DNA from: Phylloscopus collybita
Lineage: Eukaryota > Chordata > Aves > Passeriformes > Phylloscopidae
Length of the DNA: 64,000 nt
Assembly (NCBI GenBank): GCA_027886175.1
Contig: JAJNNQ010000075.1
Location: 86,936,501-87,000,500, forward strand
Direction: 5' to 3'
The position numbers and the translations under genes are program-made. This document shows, piece by piece, positions 24,990 through 35,619 of this stretch. The number at the start of each line of letters is the position of its first letter. The stretch's first letter is position 1. The notes beneath the pieces are model-generated. The model did no database searches and was not told where the DNA came from. It saw nothing but the letters and a program-made list of their open reading frames with translations.

Positions 24990-26715
24990 AAGAGGAAGAA
25001 GGGTGAAAGTAATACAAAATTTGAACAGTCTCCTGTTATTTGGGTGAAGGAGAAATAAGATACTGTCTGAGGGTCTCTGTAAGCTGCCTCTGTTTGGGGG
25101 CCTTTCACTGAGGGCATATTCAGGAAAAACTGCCTCATAAAACTCTTAGGCAAATCATAGCTATAAATCATAGGCAGCAAAACAATTTCCCCCAAGCCAA
25201 TGGCAAATCGTTGCTATATCTTGAGTGTAAATTACTAACAATCAGCAACACACCTAGGAAATGGAGCAAGTCTACAGTATATTTACGATTTATCAGAGCT
25301 GAATATACTTTTGACAGAATTTAAGATCTCCAGAAAAACATAAAGAAATAGGTTTGTCCCTTAGGTTGTACTTACCTACCTTTCCTGGGGACCTTCCTGC
25401 TGGTGCAGGAGCTGCTCAGTGCTACCTTTTTTATTGCTCATTCCCAAGTCTGAGGCAGTTTGGTTGTGGTGTTTTTTGGTTTTGTTTTTTTTTTTTCTCT
25501 TTCATCTAGAGATATAATCTGTTAGACAAGATAATTAAATGTGTATGGGCTAAATTCTGTTCTTATTTACAGAGTCTGCAGTAAATCTGAACTCACTCCA
25601 GTGACTGCAAGGGAGTCATTCTAGATTTATGTTATTATAAATGGGATCAGAATTTGACTTTTATAAATGAATATTAAAGAGGGAAAAGAACTGTTCATGT
25701 TCACACTCCTAGCCTCTGGCAAAGGCTAACTTAACTTCCTTAGCCTTCTTCATTGAACATGGAGAGGTTCAGTCACCACTGCTCTTTAGGAAGAATTGAA
25801 CCTGATTTTAGAGCTTTCAGAGAACCAATCATAATTATTAATTAATATTAGTATTAATTATAAATGTGTCACTGCCAAAAAAAGTCTAAAATACTTCTGA
25901 CTTTATCTCTGGTTCTGCATTCATCTTTGGTAAAACTAAAGACCACTTCTGTGCTTTAAACACCTTTTCTCCTTCATAAAATATACTTTCCTTTCCTGTT
26001 GATATTGTTATGAGAGGCACACTGACAACCAGGTGATGGAGTTACACCTTAATATGCAAGAAGTCTGTATTTTTTTTACAAATTAACCCAGTATGTATCT
26101 CAAGGTTTCATGCCACTCTCTTGCCTTGGTGTCTCCATAAAAGTCTTAACTCTTAAACATTAAGCTTTCACTGGGATTGGGCAATGGTTGGATATACAAC
26201 ATGGCAGAAGGTTGAATTATTTCATATTTAATGTTATGTCTTCCCCATTTTTGTTTTCTTTACTGTAGTAGAGAGCAAGAAAATGAGTTTAACATGCATT
26301 TTTGGTAAACATTTTTCTGAAAAGTAATTTTTTTTTTTGTACTGTGGTAAATCAGTCTCCAGTCGACTATAAACAACAAATGATTCATTTTGAGAACTGA
26401 GGATTGTGGCTGAAGACTTTTTTTTCTCCATCCTGTGATTGGAAGTACATAAATCAAAATTACTTTCTCCCTCCCCACACTCCCTTCCAGTAAACAAAAC
26501 CTAGCTGTTAGAAAGCAGGGAAGCCATATTCATCTCAGCCCCAAGTTTTGGAGAAAGATGGGATTTTGTTTAGAACTGTCCTACAGTAGATACGGTCAGT
26601 GCCTTATTTGCTAGTTGTTACGTGCAGTAACTGCAAAGTCAAATATTCTGCCCCTTTCCAATTTACAAATATAAAATAAGAAAGTAGGTAATACTGGATA
26701 TTTTTGTTTCACTGT
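24990..26715. other. Unique AT-rich non-coding stretch
   Basis: Nothing recognisable beyond short T/A runs, such as the T-rich stretch near 25480-25500 and ATTAATT repeats near 25840-25862. Confidence 0.6.
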
Positions 26716-26717
26716 TT

Positions 26718-26739
26718 CCCCCCCCCCCTTTTTTTTTTT
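26718..26739. repeat. C11-T11 homopyrimidine block
   Basis: Eleven C followed directly by eleven T. It is a pure pyrimidine strand of 22 bases, with a poly-A/poly-G complement. It is prone to replication slippage and may adopt triplex or i-motif-like forms. Confidence 0.85.
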
Positions 26740-27190
26740 CTCAAAAGGCTGCAGTCTTCTTTTGTGATAGTATGTGAAGATAGAAATTAGGTGCCTTCCA
26801 AGTAAAATCATATTCTATACAGTGAATCAGTAGCTGATTTTTTCAGAGGAAGACCTGAGATGCTGCAGGAAGATAAAGGAGGTTGAGTGTCTGATCCTGG
26901 CATTGTTTCGGTAGGGAGGGGTGAAGACTTACCTTTGTAACTGGTACTTCCTCCCTTGGGTTGTCACCTCTGGCTTCCTTACTGTGTGACTTAGTGTAAC
27001 CATGACTTAGTGTAACCTGCCCACTTCCCAATTTTCTTTTTCAGCTCTAGACTTTCACCATTTTACTGTAACTATAGACTTTTACTGCTTAACTATGAGT
27101 AGCCTAAAAACTAAATGATTTATCTGAACATGTACAAAACCCATTTGATCTTGAATAAAATAGACTTGTGTCAGTAGAAAGCCAGATTAG

Positions 27191-27262
27191 CTTTTTTTTT
27201 TCTTTTTTTTTCTTTCTTTTTTTTTTTTTTTTTTCCTTTTTCTTTCTTTTTTTTTTTTTTTT
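27191..27262. repeat. Polypyrimidine (T-rich with C) tract
   Basis: Seventy-two bases of T interrupted only by single C or CC. It generates a Lys/Arg-rich frame on the minus strand that is an artefact. No element body is recognisable on either side. Confidence 0.9.
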
Positions 27263-29265
27263 AATGAAGAACAAGCATGGTTTCTGTCTTGGTTTTTCTC
27301 TCTTCAAATTGTTTGATTAGTGCATTTTTAACATGGAAGTTTCTGAGACTGACACAAGCCAAACCATGAATAAAACCTGTAGGCTGGTGGAATAACTTTC
27401 AAAATTAAATGTATTAATTTGTGGAGAAAAATGTTCCTGTCACATTGAAAGTGTCCTTGCTCACAGCCAAACGGATGCTCTGTCATAGCTTTCCGGTAAG
27501 AGTAAGAAAGTAAACCCCTTTTTAAATCAAACAAAGACTGGCACTTTGTTGAAGGCTGTTAAGTGATTTAGAATATAAATTCACCTATCCAAAAAAACCC
27601 CAACCTTATCAGGGTTCGAATTCCAATGTTTATTCTACTTGTCATTTTCCATTAATATATTCCCTTTTAGAGGCAGAACAATAAACCCCTGATGTCATGT
27701 AAGGCAGGAATGTAGCCAGTAGTCATCTAGGAGCTTTAACGTACTCTGTGAACATTGGAGAAGGTTTAATGTATTTTTTAAAATCATCTAATCACTTTCT
27801 AGCCAAGTAATAGACAAGGTGTGGTATATCTTATATATTTTATATGAGCAAAGAAATCAAGTAATTGGCGGGGGGGGAAATAATCTGTCAGGTCCAAAGT
27901 ACTTCTAAAATACACCTTTTAATTCTTATCTTTACTTGATTCTTCACTGTCATTGGTAGCAATGCGATTTTTGGGTAACTGATGCTGAAGCATCACTTTC
28001 AGTTTATCTATGTACACAAAAGGATGATACCAGATCTATTTAATTCTGAATTTGTTGACTTGAGTCAATCTGGTGCTAAACTCAGGTACCTCTGTGTTCA
28101 TTCTTTATTCATCTTGCTTTCAGTTTGATATACAGCTTTTTTGGTGTTTCATACATGTATTGTCAGAGTAGCAGGTATTTCTTTTAAAGCTCCTTTTATG
28201 TAAAGTGCAACTAATGTAGTTTTCTTCAGATGAAAACTTGGAGTTCTCTAAGTGTGTTTCTCTGTCATCTCAGACCATGAAATCAATGCATCTTTGTATG
28301 TCAGTCTTTTAAGGTTTTAAGTCTTGGATTTTTCTCATACTTTATGTTGATTGAAATTCTATTCACATAAATGTGGAACATGAGCAAATCCAAGTAGTGA
28401 CGTACTAAACATTTGCATGACAGGTTATATTTGGTGACACTAGAACATTTTTCAAAAAAAATAAATACTATCATCTATAGCTCCTGAGAAGTCCAGTTAG
28501 TTGCAAAACCCATTACGCAGCTGGCTCAGTGATACTGTACTTGTTTCTTCATAGCTATCTTTGGTGCAATAACATTTAATTTGTTCCCTTTCCCTTCCTC
28601 CTCTCAGGTAACAAGGCTGCTCTCTTTGAAGATGGCAGGCCCTAGGGGAGAGACGAAAGATGCCTGTTGTAACTGAGGCTCAAGAGGCTCTCAACAAAAT
28701 ATCTTTTAATTTTGGAGGTTGCTTTCACAATGCAAACTGTTCATTTGTGAAAAGTCAGACACAGGTTACAAAATCAAATTGCTGTATAGTCTCCTAGAAA
28801 TTCCTCACTATCTAAATCCTGAATACCTGTTGCTGAGATGAGAGGTTGGAGAATTTCTTTCAGGTGCAAGAGCAGGGGCAACAAGCCCCTCTCAAAGGCA
28901 GGGTTATTTGAGGAGGTTGTTGGGAAGGATGCACACTGCCTTCTAACAAACATTTCACCATCAGAAGTTCTTTTGTGTCTCCTTAGAATATCAAAGCAGA
29001 CAGAAGGAATATAATGCTGAATTGAATGATTTGCATTATCCATCCGCTCTCATGTACTTACTCCAAGGCTATGCAGTTAGCAAGGCCATTACAGGAATTT
29101 TTCTGCTTTCTTTTTTTATCAGGTGCTCGTAATCAAGGATAAAAGGTGATGATTCCAGATGACAGTTTGAATTTGCAGCTTTTGGAAAGGAATCAAATAC
29201 AGGGACACCTCCCCCATTTGTCCCTGCCCACTCCCATTTTAATTAACTTGGTTGTTTCTCCTTGG
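27263..29265. other. Unique AT-rich non-coding stretch
   Basis: No recognisable gene or repeat family. A run of eight G lies at 27870-27877. A pyrimidine tract ending in CAG at 28587-28607 looks like a splice acceptor but has no convincing exon or donor after it. Confidence 0.6.
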
Positions 29266-29268
29266 CTT

Positions 29269-29397
29269 TTTTGGTTGGCTTGGGTTCTTTTGTGGTTTAT
29301 GGGTTGTTGTTGGTTTTAGTTTTCAGTGGTTTGTTGCTTTTTTTTTTTGGTGGTGGTGGTTCTTGTTTTTGTTGTTGTTTTGGGCTTTTTTTTGGTG
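29269..29397. repeat. T/G-rich low-complexity tract
   Basis: Mostly T with scattered G, GG and GTT/GGT units, including four GGT units near 29350-29361 and a GTT series near 29370-29379. It resembles the tract at 14.8 kb but is less regular. Confidence 0.75.
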
Positions 29398-29439
29398 AGT
29401 GTTATTTGGAGCTGCCAGTGGGGTTAATTCCTTAGCTGT

Positions 29440-29800
29440 TCTGTCAAATGCTAGCTTCTAGTACAGATATTTGTGTATATATGAACAACTGTTTTTTAAT
29501 AACCTGCCAAGAAGCTATAATCTTCCATTGCAATCCCTCGGGATTTAATTAGAATGGTTTTCCACAGCCTGACATGTTTATGGGGCATAGGTAAAGAGAC
29601 AGTTCATAAAGCTGTCAATTTTCTGAGAAATTAAAGAAAAATTGGGCTTCTTAGTGCCTTGGCAATTCCATGCTGCTGATACTAGCATTGCAAACAATGA
29701 AATCAAAGGCAATGTAACAAGATACTGATGCATTAGAGATGGGAGGGTTTAAAATTATATACAAAGGCATTTGTCAATTTGAATTTGAATGCATAAGAGG
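29440..29800. promoter_or_regulatory. Enhancer-like mixed-motif block (candidate conserved non-coding element)
   Basis: A repeat-free stretch of balanced composition that packs several transcription-factor-type words. These include a TTTAATTAG homeodomain core near 29543, an NFI-like TTGGCAATTCCA near 29658, and a block near 29685-29708 with forkhead/SOX-like GCAAACAATG and TCF-like ATCAAAGG. No open frame of note. The texture is that of vertebrate developmental enhancers, but conservation cannot be tested here. Confidence 0.25.
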
Positions 29801-30595
29801 AGAAAACATGGAAAACAAAATATGAACTCCAGCAGCTGCTCAGATTTAAACAGTGCAAAGCTGAAGAATAGTATCTTCATTGCTTTAACAGCAGCTGTAA
29901 CTTTCCTGGGACAAGTGGGAAGGGATGTAAACTGTGAAAGGAAGTAAGTCTGGACTATGAAAACCCTTCCTACAGATTTCCGTGTTCTTTGCTACCTGGA
30001 GTCTCAGGGTGCTTATTCATGTAACAAAAGGGTATGAGCAATTCTTAGAGGTACAGTTCACAGGATGTTCTCATAGCTGATGTAATCCAGGTCTCTTTGA
30101 GACTCTGTTATGCATTCACCATTGAAAACAGCCCAGCTGCCAAACTCTGTCCTTTTTCTTTTTATTAACTTTTCAGTTAAGCTATTAGGGTGCATCTGTG
30201 TCCAGCCAGCCCCCTCTTTAATGTAAAATAGCAACTATTCCCCCTTCTTCACAGCTCTTGTGTGATTATTTGTTTAAAAGGAATTAGAGTTGCCATCTCT
30301 ACCTCTCCTGCAAATTCCCTGTAACTTCACAATAGAGTTAAATTGGTATTGAGAGCAGTGAGCAATGAGAGTTTGGAACATGGTTTCAATAGCAGGGTGA
30401 GGTATTGTTGAGGAAGCTCTAATAGCTGCGTTGGCATTTAAACAGAATTTAATTAGGACAGTTCATGCCTGTGTTTAGTATCAGGAATGAACTTCTGTAA
30501 CACACTTTAATATGATTGTATATAAGGTCAGATACCTGTTTCATCTTTGCCATTCAATTGGAATGAACTAGGCTTTTGCCTAAGTTCTGGGAATG
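29801..30595. other. Unique non-coding stretch
   Basis: No gene or repeat is recognised. The part at 30160-30560 is repeat-free and contains a TTTAATTAGG core near 30448; it may belong to the same regulatory domain as the block just upstream. Confidence 0.5.
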
Positions 30596-30599
30596 ACAT

Positions 30600-31015
30600 T
30601 TTAGGAATAAATATGGACAGGCTGTGGAGTGTTCAAGAGAAGGCTAACTAGCAGTACACAAAAGAGCAGGATCATGATGTAGAACTCACCAAGTAAAACC
30701 TTTTTTAAAATGGTGTTTCTCTTGCCTTCCATTAAAAAAAAATAAATTGCAGAGACACAAAGGAGTTTGTGTGTATCTGGTATATACAGGACACATCTAC
30801 AGGTCCAACAAAGTCATGACAGGTAGCAGTTTGTTCATTTATCAACAAAAATGACTGACATTAGGAGAGATTTTCTAGCTGTAACTAAGTTAATTCCTGT
30901 AATGACAGGTTATACAGCTTTTGCCAGTGGAGACTTTTAAGGAGGTTGGACAAATTATTGCTTGCATGTTCTACCTGCTGTAGTGCAAAACAGAGGACTG
31001 TTCTAGTTCTGGTAT
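30600..31015 (+). mobile_element. Old, degraded CR1/L3-like LINE 3' end
   Basis: Diverged but collinear resemblance to the 3' part of CR1-type LINEs, compared from memory. A 'gtgttcaagagaaggctaac' segment near 30632 matches the coding region near the pol C-terminus. A segment at 30866-30920 (taggagagattttctagctg then a degraded aatgacaggttatac) matches the place where CR1 copies encode the RKNF motif and the following 'ggaacaggttgcc'. A 'gaggttggacaaattattgc' segment near 30943, followed by gaggactgttctag near 30991, matches the end of the element. An A-run insertion and poorly matching sequence lie in the middle. No open frame survives, so this is a fossil. Confidence 0.6.
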
Positions 31016-33210
31016 TTTCCATTGCCTTATCTGAGAACTGGAGCATGGGCAATGTACCAAACCAATATTGTCACAGCTTCAGTTAATCAAGTGTCACTGC
31101 ATAGCAGTGGCTGTGCTCTGCTACCACAGATGAAGCACTTGAAAACCCTGGTGTTGCAAAACAGGTGTTTAGGAACAGGTGAGGGAATTAAATACATTTG
31201 CTTTGTCCAGATCTTGGACTGGGTGTGAAGCTGCTATGGTAAAAAGAGTTCAAAGCTGAACAGTGGCTCAGTAGTTCTGTTCAGGGCGTATGGACGAGGT
31301 TCCATATTTCTCCTCAAAGTAAACAGAAGAGTGTGACATTTCAGACTGATGGTGCCTTGGCCTACTGTTACCTTGTGTCCTCTCTTTTTATCTCTGTTTG
31401 TCCATATATTCGTGTCTTACACCCTGGCAAGACAGCTGAGTGTCTTTTGTGTCTGGAGTTTGTTCATACAATGCAACGAGACCCTGCACTGCAGTCCCCA
31501 GGCACCATTTCAGGAGCAGTCACCACCAACGATGTCAGCACCTACTGTGGATTCATTTGCTTAATTTTACTATGCTCTTTCTTAAGCCTCATCGTTTCCT
31601 TTTCATTTTGTCCTGCTTTGTGTCTCTACGGTTTCCCCTTTTGCTCTCTTTTATCTCTCTTCATTAATATTCCTATTAATTTTTTTAAAATTTTTTCTGC
31701 CTGCCCAAGTCTCCTCTCTGTCCAGCTTTTCAAGTTATAGTCATTACTCCTATAAAATATATTGTAGGGGCCAGCAGATACAGAGTTTGTGTGAAGTGCC
31801 TCTTATAACCATAAAGCACCTTAGGGAGAATACTTTCTCAGCCCAAAACATCATATTTTTCCTTCTTGCAAGATTATTTAACTTCCTGTCTTTTCCTCAT
31901 TTCTTTTTAGATTCCTACCATGCTTACTAGGTTGGTTTTTTTTTTTTTTTTAAAGCAAATATAAAATAAAAGTTACCAAGCTATTGGATCTAGGGTCTTT
32001 TTTATATATATTTCTGCATGTACATGATAAAAAAGGGAAAATAAAAGGTTGTGAGCAGAGAGACTGAAAAAGAAAAGAATGGAAAGGAGAGTCTGTGCTA
32101 TAGGTCAGCAAAGAACACAGAGATTGAGTGCAGATCAAAGAAAGTTAAAAATTATTTGACAGCATTTGATTTAGAACAGCCCTGCTGAGAAGTCTCCTGT
32201 AATAATTTATCCTACCTTTCACTTGTAGATTGCTGAGCTGTCTTGAAAGAATTCAGAGACTGTGGAATGCAGCCACTCTTTTCATTTATGATTTGAGAAG
32301 ATGGGATGCAATGTAATGTGTCAATGTGAGATCAAGATGTCACCCTCTATCAGCACGGCTCTCAATGATTTTCTACAAAAGGCTGTGAACTGAATATTTA
32401 TGAAGAAGAAGTTTATCCTGTGCTTTATGAGGCTGATTGAAGAAAACTTAGAATAAAACATCACCATATAGAATTGTAACTTCTCCTGAGATTATTTCAT
32501 TTTGTAGAAGCACTCTCACATTATGAGTGCTTTTCTTGTGGTGGGGAGGTACAGTAAACATGGAGTGTAATAGGCTCTGCTTAAGGATCTCTGTGATTCA
32601 GGACCTGGTATGTTCTGTGTCTTAGAGACTTGCTTCTCATCTCAAGTGTATGTTAGAATCCTGACATTCCACTGAATGCAATCCTGTTCCTCTTGACTTG
32701 GGCCCCATAATTCATTGCAGAGGCAAAGAATATAAATCATAAATGAATGTATAGAGGAAGACAAGCTAGGATGGCACTCATCAAGATTGAACTGTACTGC
32801 CTCAGCTGCAAAAATGTTTTAGGAAAGTTTTACTAGGGTCCTAAAATATTCTTATGGGGACTTCTGCTATTAGTTATGCAGGGCTGCCTTGACAGCTGTA
32901 GCATCTACTGCAGTGCAAAGTCCCTGCTGGTGCTACACCTGCTGAATTCATGTGTCAGACAGTATCCTCCAAACTCATGAGGCTGGTTTAAAACTCAGAA
33001 AAGTTCATTCAGTTTTCTGATATTTGGGGCTTTTAGAATTGCACCCAATGGTACATGTCTATGAGGCAAAGCAATATCAAGGTGTGTCATTGAGTGAAGT
33101 AGAATGCCCAAAACGCACTAGAGCTGTTTGTACTTCACCATCCTTGGTGGTGGCCACCAGCCAGACAACAGCTATACAGAGAGTGAACCAGAGAGTGTAT
33201 TCTTCTGGCA
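31016..33210. other. Non-coding stretch with one possible ancient repeat tail
   Basis: No gene is recognised. A 135-codon plus-strand frame (31333-31740) lies in pyrimidine-rich sequence and encodes a hydrophobic, domain-less product; it is probably fortuitous. Within it, 31425-31520 may be an old repeat tail, annotated separately. A run of 16 T lies at 31936-31951. Confidence 0.55.
31425..31520 (+). repeat. Possible ancient amniote repeat tail
   Basis: The order 'ggcaagacagctgagtgtct', then gtttgttcatacaatgcaac, then gagaccctgcactgcagtcc and ccaggcacc resembles an old amniote repeat end of the form 'ggcagggactgtct ... gtttgtacagcgcctagcac ... gggccctgatc ... cctaggc'. The resemblance is weak and from memory. 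It would be in the opposite orientation to the related fossil near 4.9 kb. Confidence 0.3.
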
Positions 33211-33220
33211 GTAAATTAAT

Positions 33221-33293
33221 AACAATAACAATAACAATAACAATAACAATAACAATAACAATAACAATAACAATAATAATAATAATAATAAAT
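33221..33293. repeat. (AACAAT)9-(AAT)n compound microsatellite
   Basis: Nine perfect AACAAT units (33221-33274) run directly into about six AAT units. The hexamer is itself a one-base variant of two AAT units, so the array probably arose from a single AAT-type repeat. The Ile-Thr frame across it is an artefact. Confidence 0.95.
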
Positions 33294-33299
33294 GATCTG

Positions 33300-34375
33300 A
33301 AGTGTTCTATGACAATTTCGTTTTGGCTTAGACAGCAGTCAAATTAGTGTTGCTGTTTTCACTGATGGAGGTGCCCTGAGTGGCAGTGGAACATAATTTA
33401 AGCACAGAAGGTTTCTGCTGCTTATTACAGGAAATCCTAAAATATGCCATGGTAGACCTTTAACATTTTTACTATATTTCTATGTTTCTTTAGAAGGAAA
33501 ATGACCTGTAGGAATTTACTTCCTGAGCACAAATTAGATGCCAATTATATGTTTTAAGGGATGTAATTTAGTTTTTAGCTAGAACTCACAGAAGCTCCAT
33601 CTAGAAAAAAACCCCATGCATTTAAAACAAGCAAATAAACTAACACAGTGATGCTGAGTACTCATGTCTGACCAATACATTTCTTCTGGGAGAAGGAAGT
33701 CTGAATTAGAAGTTTCCAGAAAAGGTTAATTAACATCAGCTATAGTGTCTTATACTTTCTTCAGTGTGGATGGTGTTTAGCACTTCTTCAAGAGCATAAG
33801 TAAAGGTATGAAAGCAACTTTTGTGCATACACAGTATGCTGGCACTTCTTTTCTACTGTACTGTAAAAGGAAGAGAAATTATGGTAAGAACCCTGACAAG
33901 ATGTGTTTTTCTGTAATTGTGCTGCTACTTCATGGCTAGTGACACTGTCTATGTAGGAGACTCCTTGGGCAGTGAGCTCAAATATACAGGTCTACATCAT
34001 CCACATCCATTTTATTCAGATGTATCTGATCCTCACTCTCTGGTTTTGTCTTTGAACTTTCATATACTTCATTAGTAAGTTCCTGATACTTATTCTGTTC
34101 CATTTCAAGACTATGTGTATTTTATTATTACCACACATCACTTCTAATTCTGTCTTGCTACTTATTAGAGTTTTTTGTCTATTAGCTGCCTACCACATCC
34201 TGTGTCTTGCTTTTGGGTCTTCCTCCCTTGCAAGTGCCCATCTCTCTGCAGTGATTTCAATGAGCTCCCAGTTGAAAGCTTTACTAAATTTTGTGAAATT
34301 TAAGCAATAAATGTGTCTGAGCTGCTCACTCTATTACTACATATATGATCGAGTCTCCCTTAGTTCACAGGTGAG
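33300..34375. other. Unique AT-rich non-coding stretch
   Basis: Nothing recognisable. Only short domain-less open frames. Confidence 0.6.
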
Positions 34376-34379
34376 TTTA

Positions 34380-34640
34380 ATTTCTTACTGCAACAGGAAT
34401 TCTGGAATGATTGGGTAGCCTATGACCCGTCACGGTGGTTTTCACGAAGGCCAGCTGACAAAGAACTTTATCAGGGCAACCAGCAATAAGGGTCTAAACT
34501 ATGCGGTTTTAATCATTCTTTGGAGGGAGTGGTACTCTTTAATGATGCCAGACCATGAAAACTGAGATTCCTGTCATGAAAAATGAGAAAAATTGAAGAA
34601 ACTAAAGCTTATTTTTTAATCTAAGGGCTACAAATTTCAG
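34380..34640. promoter_or_regulatory. Enhancer-like block with retained CpGs (candidate conserved element)
   Basis: Repeat-free sequence with three or four CpGs close together (cccgtcacgg and ttcacgaagg near 34430-34450, atgcgg near 34502) in an otherwise CpG-poor neighbourhood. It also carries a GTTTTAATCATTC homeodomain-like word near 34505. Retained CpGs in AT-rich DNA can mark constraint. This is an inference; alignment to other birds would decide. Confidence 0.2.
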
Positions 34641-35480
34641 TGGGATTTAACAAAGTATGTTAGTTTAAGCAGAGATACAAGAGCTTCAATAGGCTTGTGT
34701 AAGCCTGTCTGAGCAATCCTCACTTCTATTTCTTTGAATTAAGACTACTTTGATTAAAATGTTCACATTAAATTCAGCACCTTGCTGAATTTTTTCCTAG
34801 CTTTATGGAAAAGTTTTTGAAGGCTTTTAGTATATGATGTTTCACTATTTCTGTTTGAAATCAGAGTACATGTAAAATGTGTATTTCCAAGATTATTAGA
34901 GTAAATGCTGTAACACTGCAGCACTAGGTCAAAGAATTCACCAGTTAGAAATGTGGATTTTACCATCCTTGCTTTAAATGTGACTTCAAATGCAATATCC
35001 ATCAGTAAAGCTTGTGGCTTTTTGTTTTCTAAATTTCTGTTTTGAAAGATCTACTTAACATCTAATGACTAACAGTTTGCTTTAAGGTTTGTAACACAGA
35101 AACAAGGCCTTGCTTTAGCCAGTTAATGTGGGGTTCACTTCACAGTCTTCTGTAGAACTGATGTAAGATGATATTCCTTTGACCACCTTTAGTTGTACAG
35201 TGAAGAACGTAGGTGCACCTTTCCTTAATTCAGAGATACATTTGAGCAGCACTTCAGGGAAGTTGTTCAAGTTCCTTATGGATCTATGTAAATTTTGATT
35301 ATTTTGGTGTGGGTTCAGTCAGTAAAGACAGAGTTCCGTGTTTCAGGGCAATTTTCCAAATACTGCATTTTGAGATGTGACTTATGATCCCTGGTTATGT
35401 GTTTTTTTCCCCACAGATTCTGTGTCTTTTCCATAGGCAGCTACTGAAGTGAGAATTCCAGTTTCCCAGATAACCAGAAA
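34641..35480. other. Unique AT-rich non-coding stretch
   Basis: No gene or repeat recognised. A pyrimidine tract ending in CAG at 35401-35417 looks like a splice acceptor but is unsupported. Confidence 0.6.
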
Positions 35481-35484
35481 TCTT

Positions 35485-35616
35485 AGAATCATAGAATTAC
35501 TGAATGTTTTGGATTAGAAGGAACCTTAAAAATAATTTAGTTACAATCCCCCTGCCATAATCTTCTTCTAGACCAGGTTGCTCAGAACCCTCTTCAGCCT
35601 TCTTGATGGGCCCTGA
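35485..35616 (-). mobile_element. CR1 LINE 3' end fragment
   Basis: On the plus strand it starts with agaatcatagaattactgaa and continues through ttggattagaaggaacctta, a tacaatccccctgcc block and ctagaccaggttgctcagaa. This is the reverse complement of the 3' untranslated end of avian CR1 copies: gagcaacctggtctag, then the 'ggcaggggg' region, 'aaggtcccttccaa' and terminal attctatgattct-type repeats. Only about 130 bases remain, so it is strongly 5'-truncated, as is usual for CR1. Identification is from memory of the family and is fairly secure. Confidence 0.85.
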
Positions 35617-35619
35617 AAT

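Noticed and set aside
26843..27031. Minus-strand frame ending at a GTAAGT donor-like site near 26930
   Set aside because: No convincing acceptor upstream. The region also contains a short tandem duplication (acttagtgtaacc, twice near 26990-27018), so chance is the simpler explanation.
27600..27640. ggttcgaattcc, similar to a tRNA T-loop / B box
   Set aside because: No matching A box, acceptor stem or anticodon arm at tRNA spacing.
28587..28680. Good splice-acceptor-like tract ending at 28607
   Set aside because: The frame after it stops within 13 codons and there is no matching donor.
31333..31740. 135-codon plus-strand frame with hydrophobic stretches that look like membrane segments
   Set aside because: Hydrophobicity comes from T-rich codons in pyrimidine-rich DNA. 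Part of the frame may overlap an ancient repeat tail, and there is no gene context.
35401..35440. Splice-acceptor-like tract ttttttccccacag
   Set aside because: No open frame or donor of exon-like spacing follows it before the CR1 fragment.
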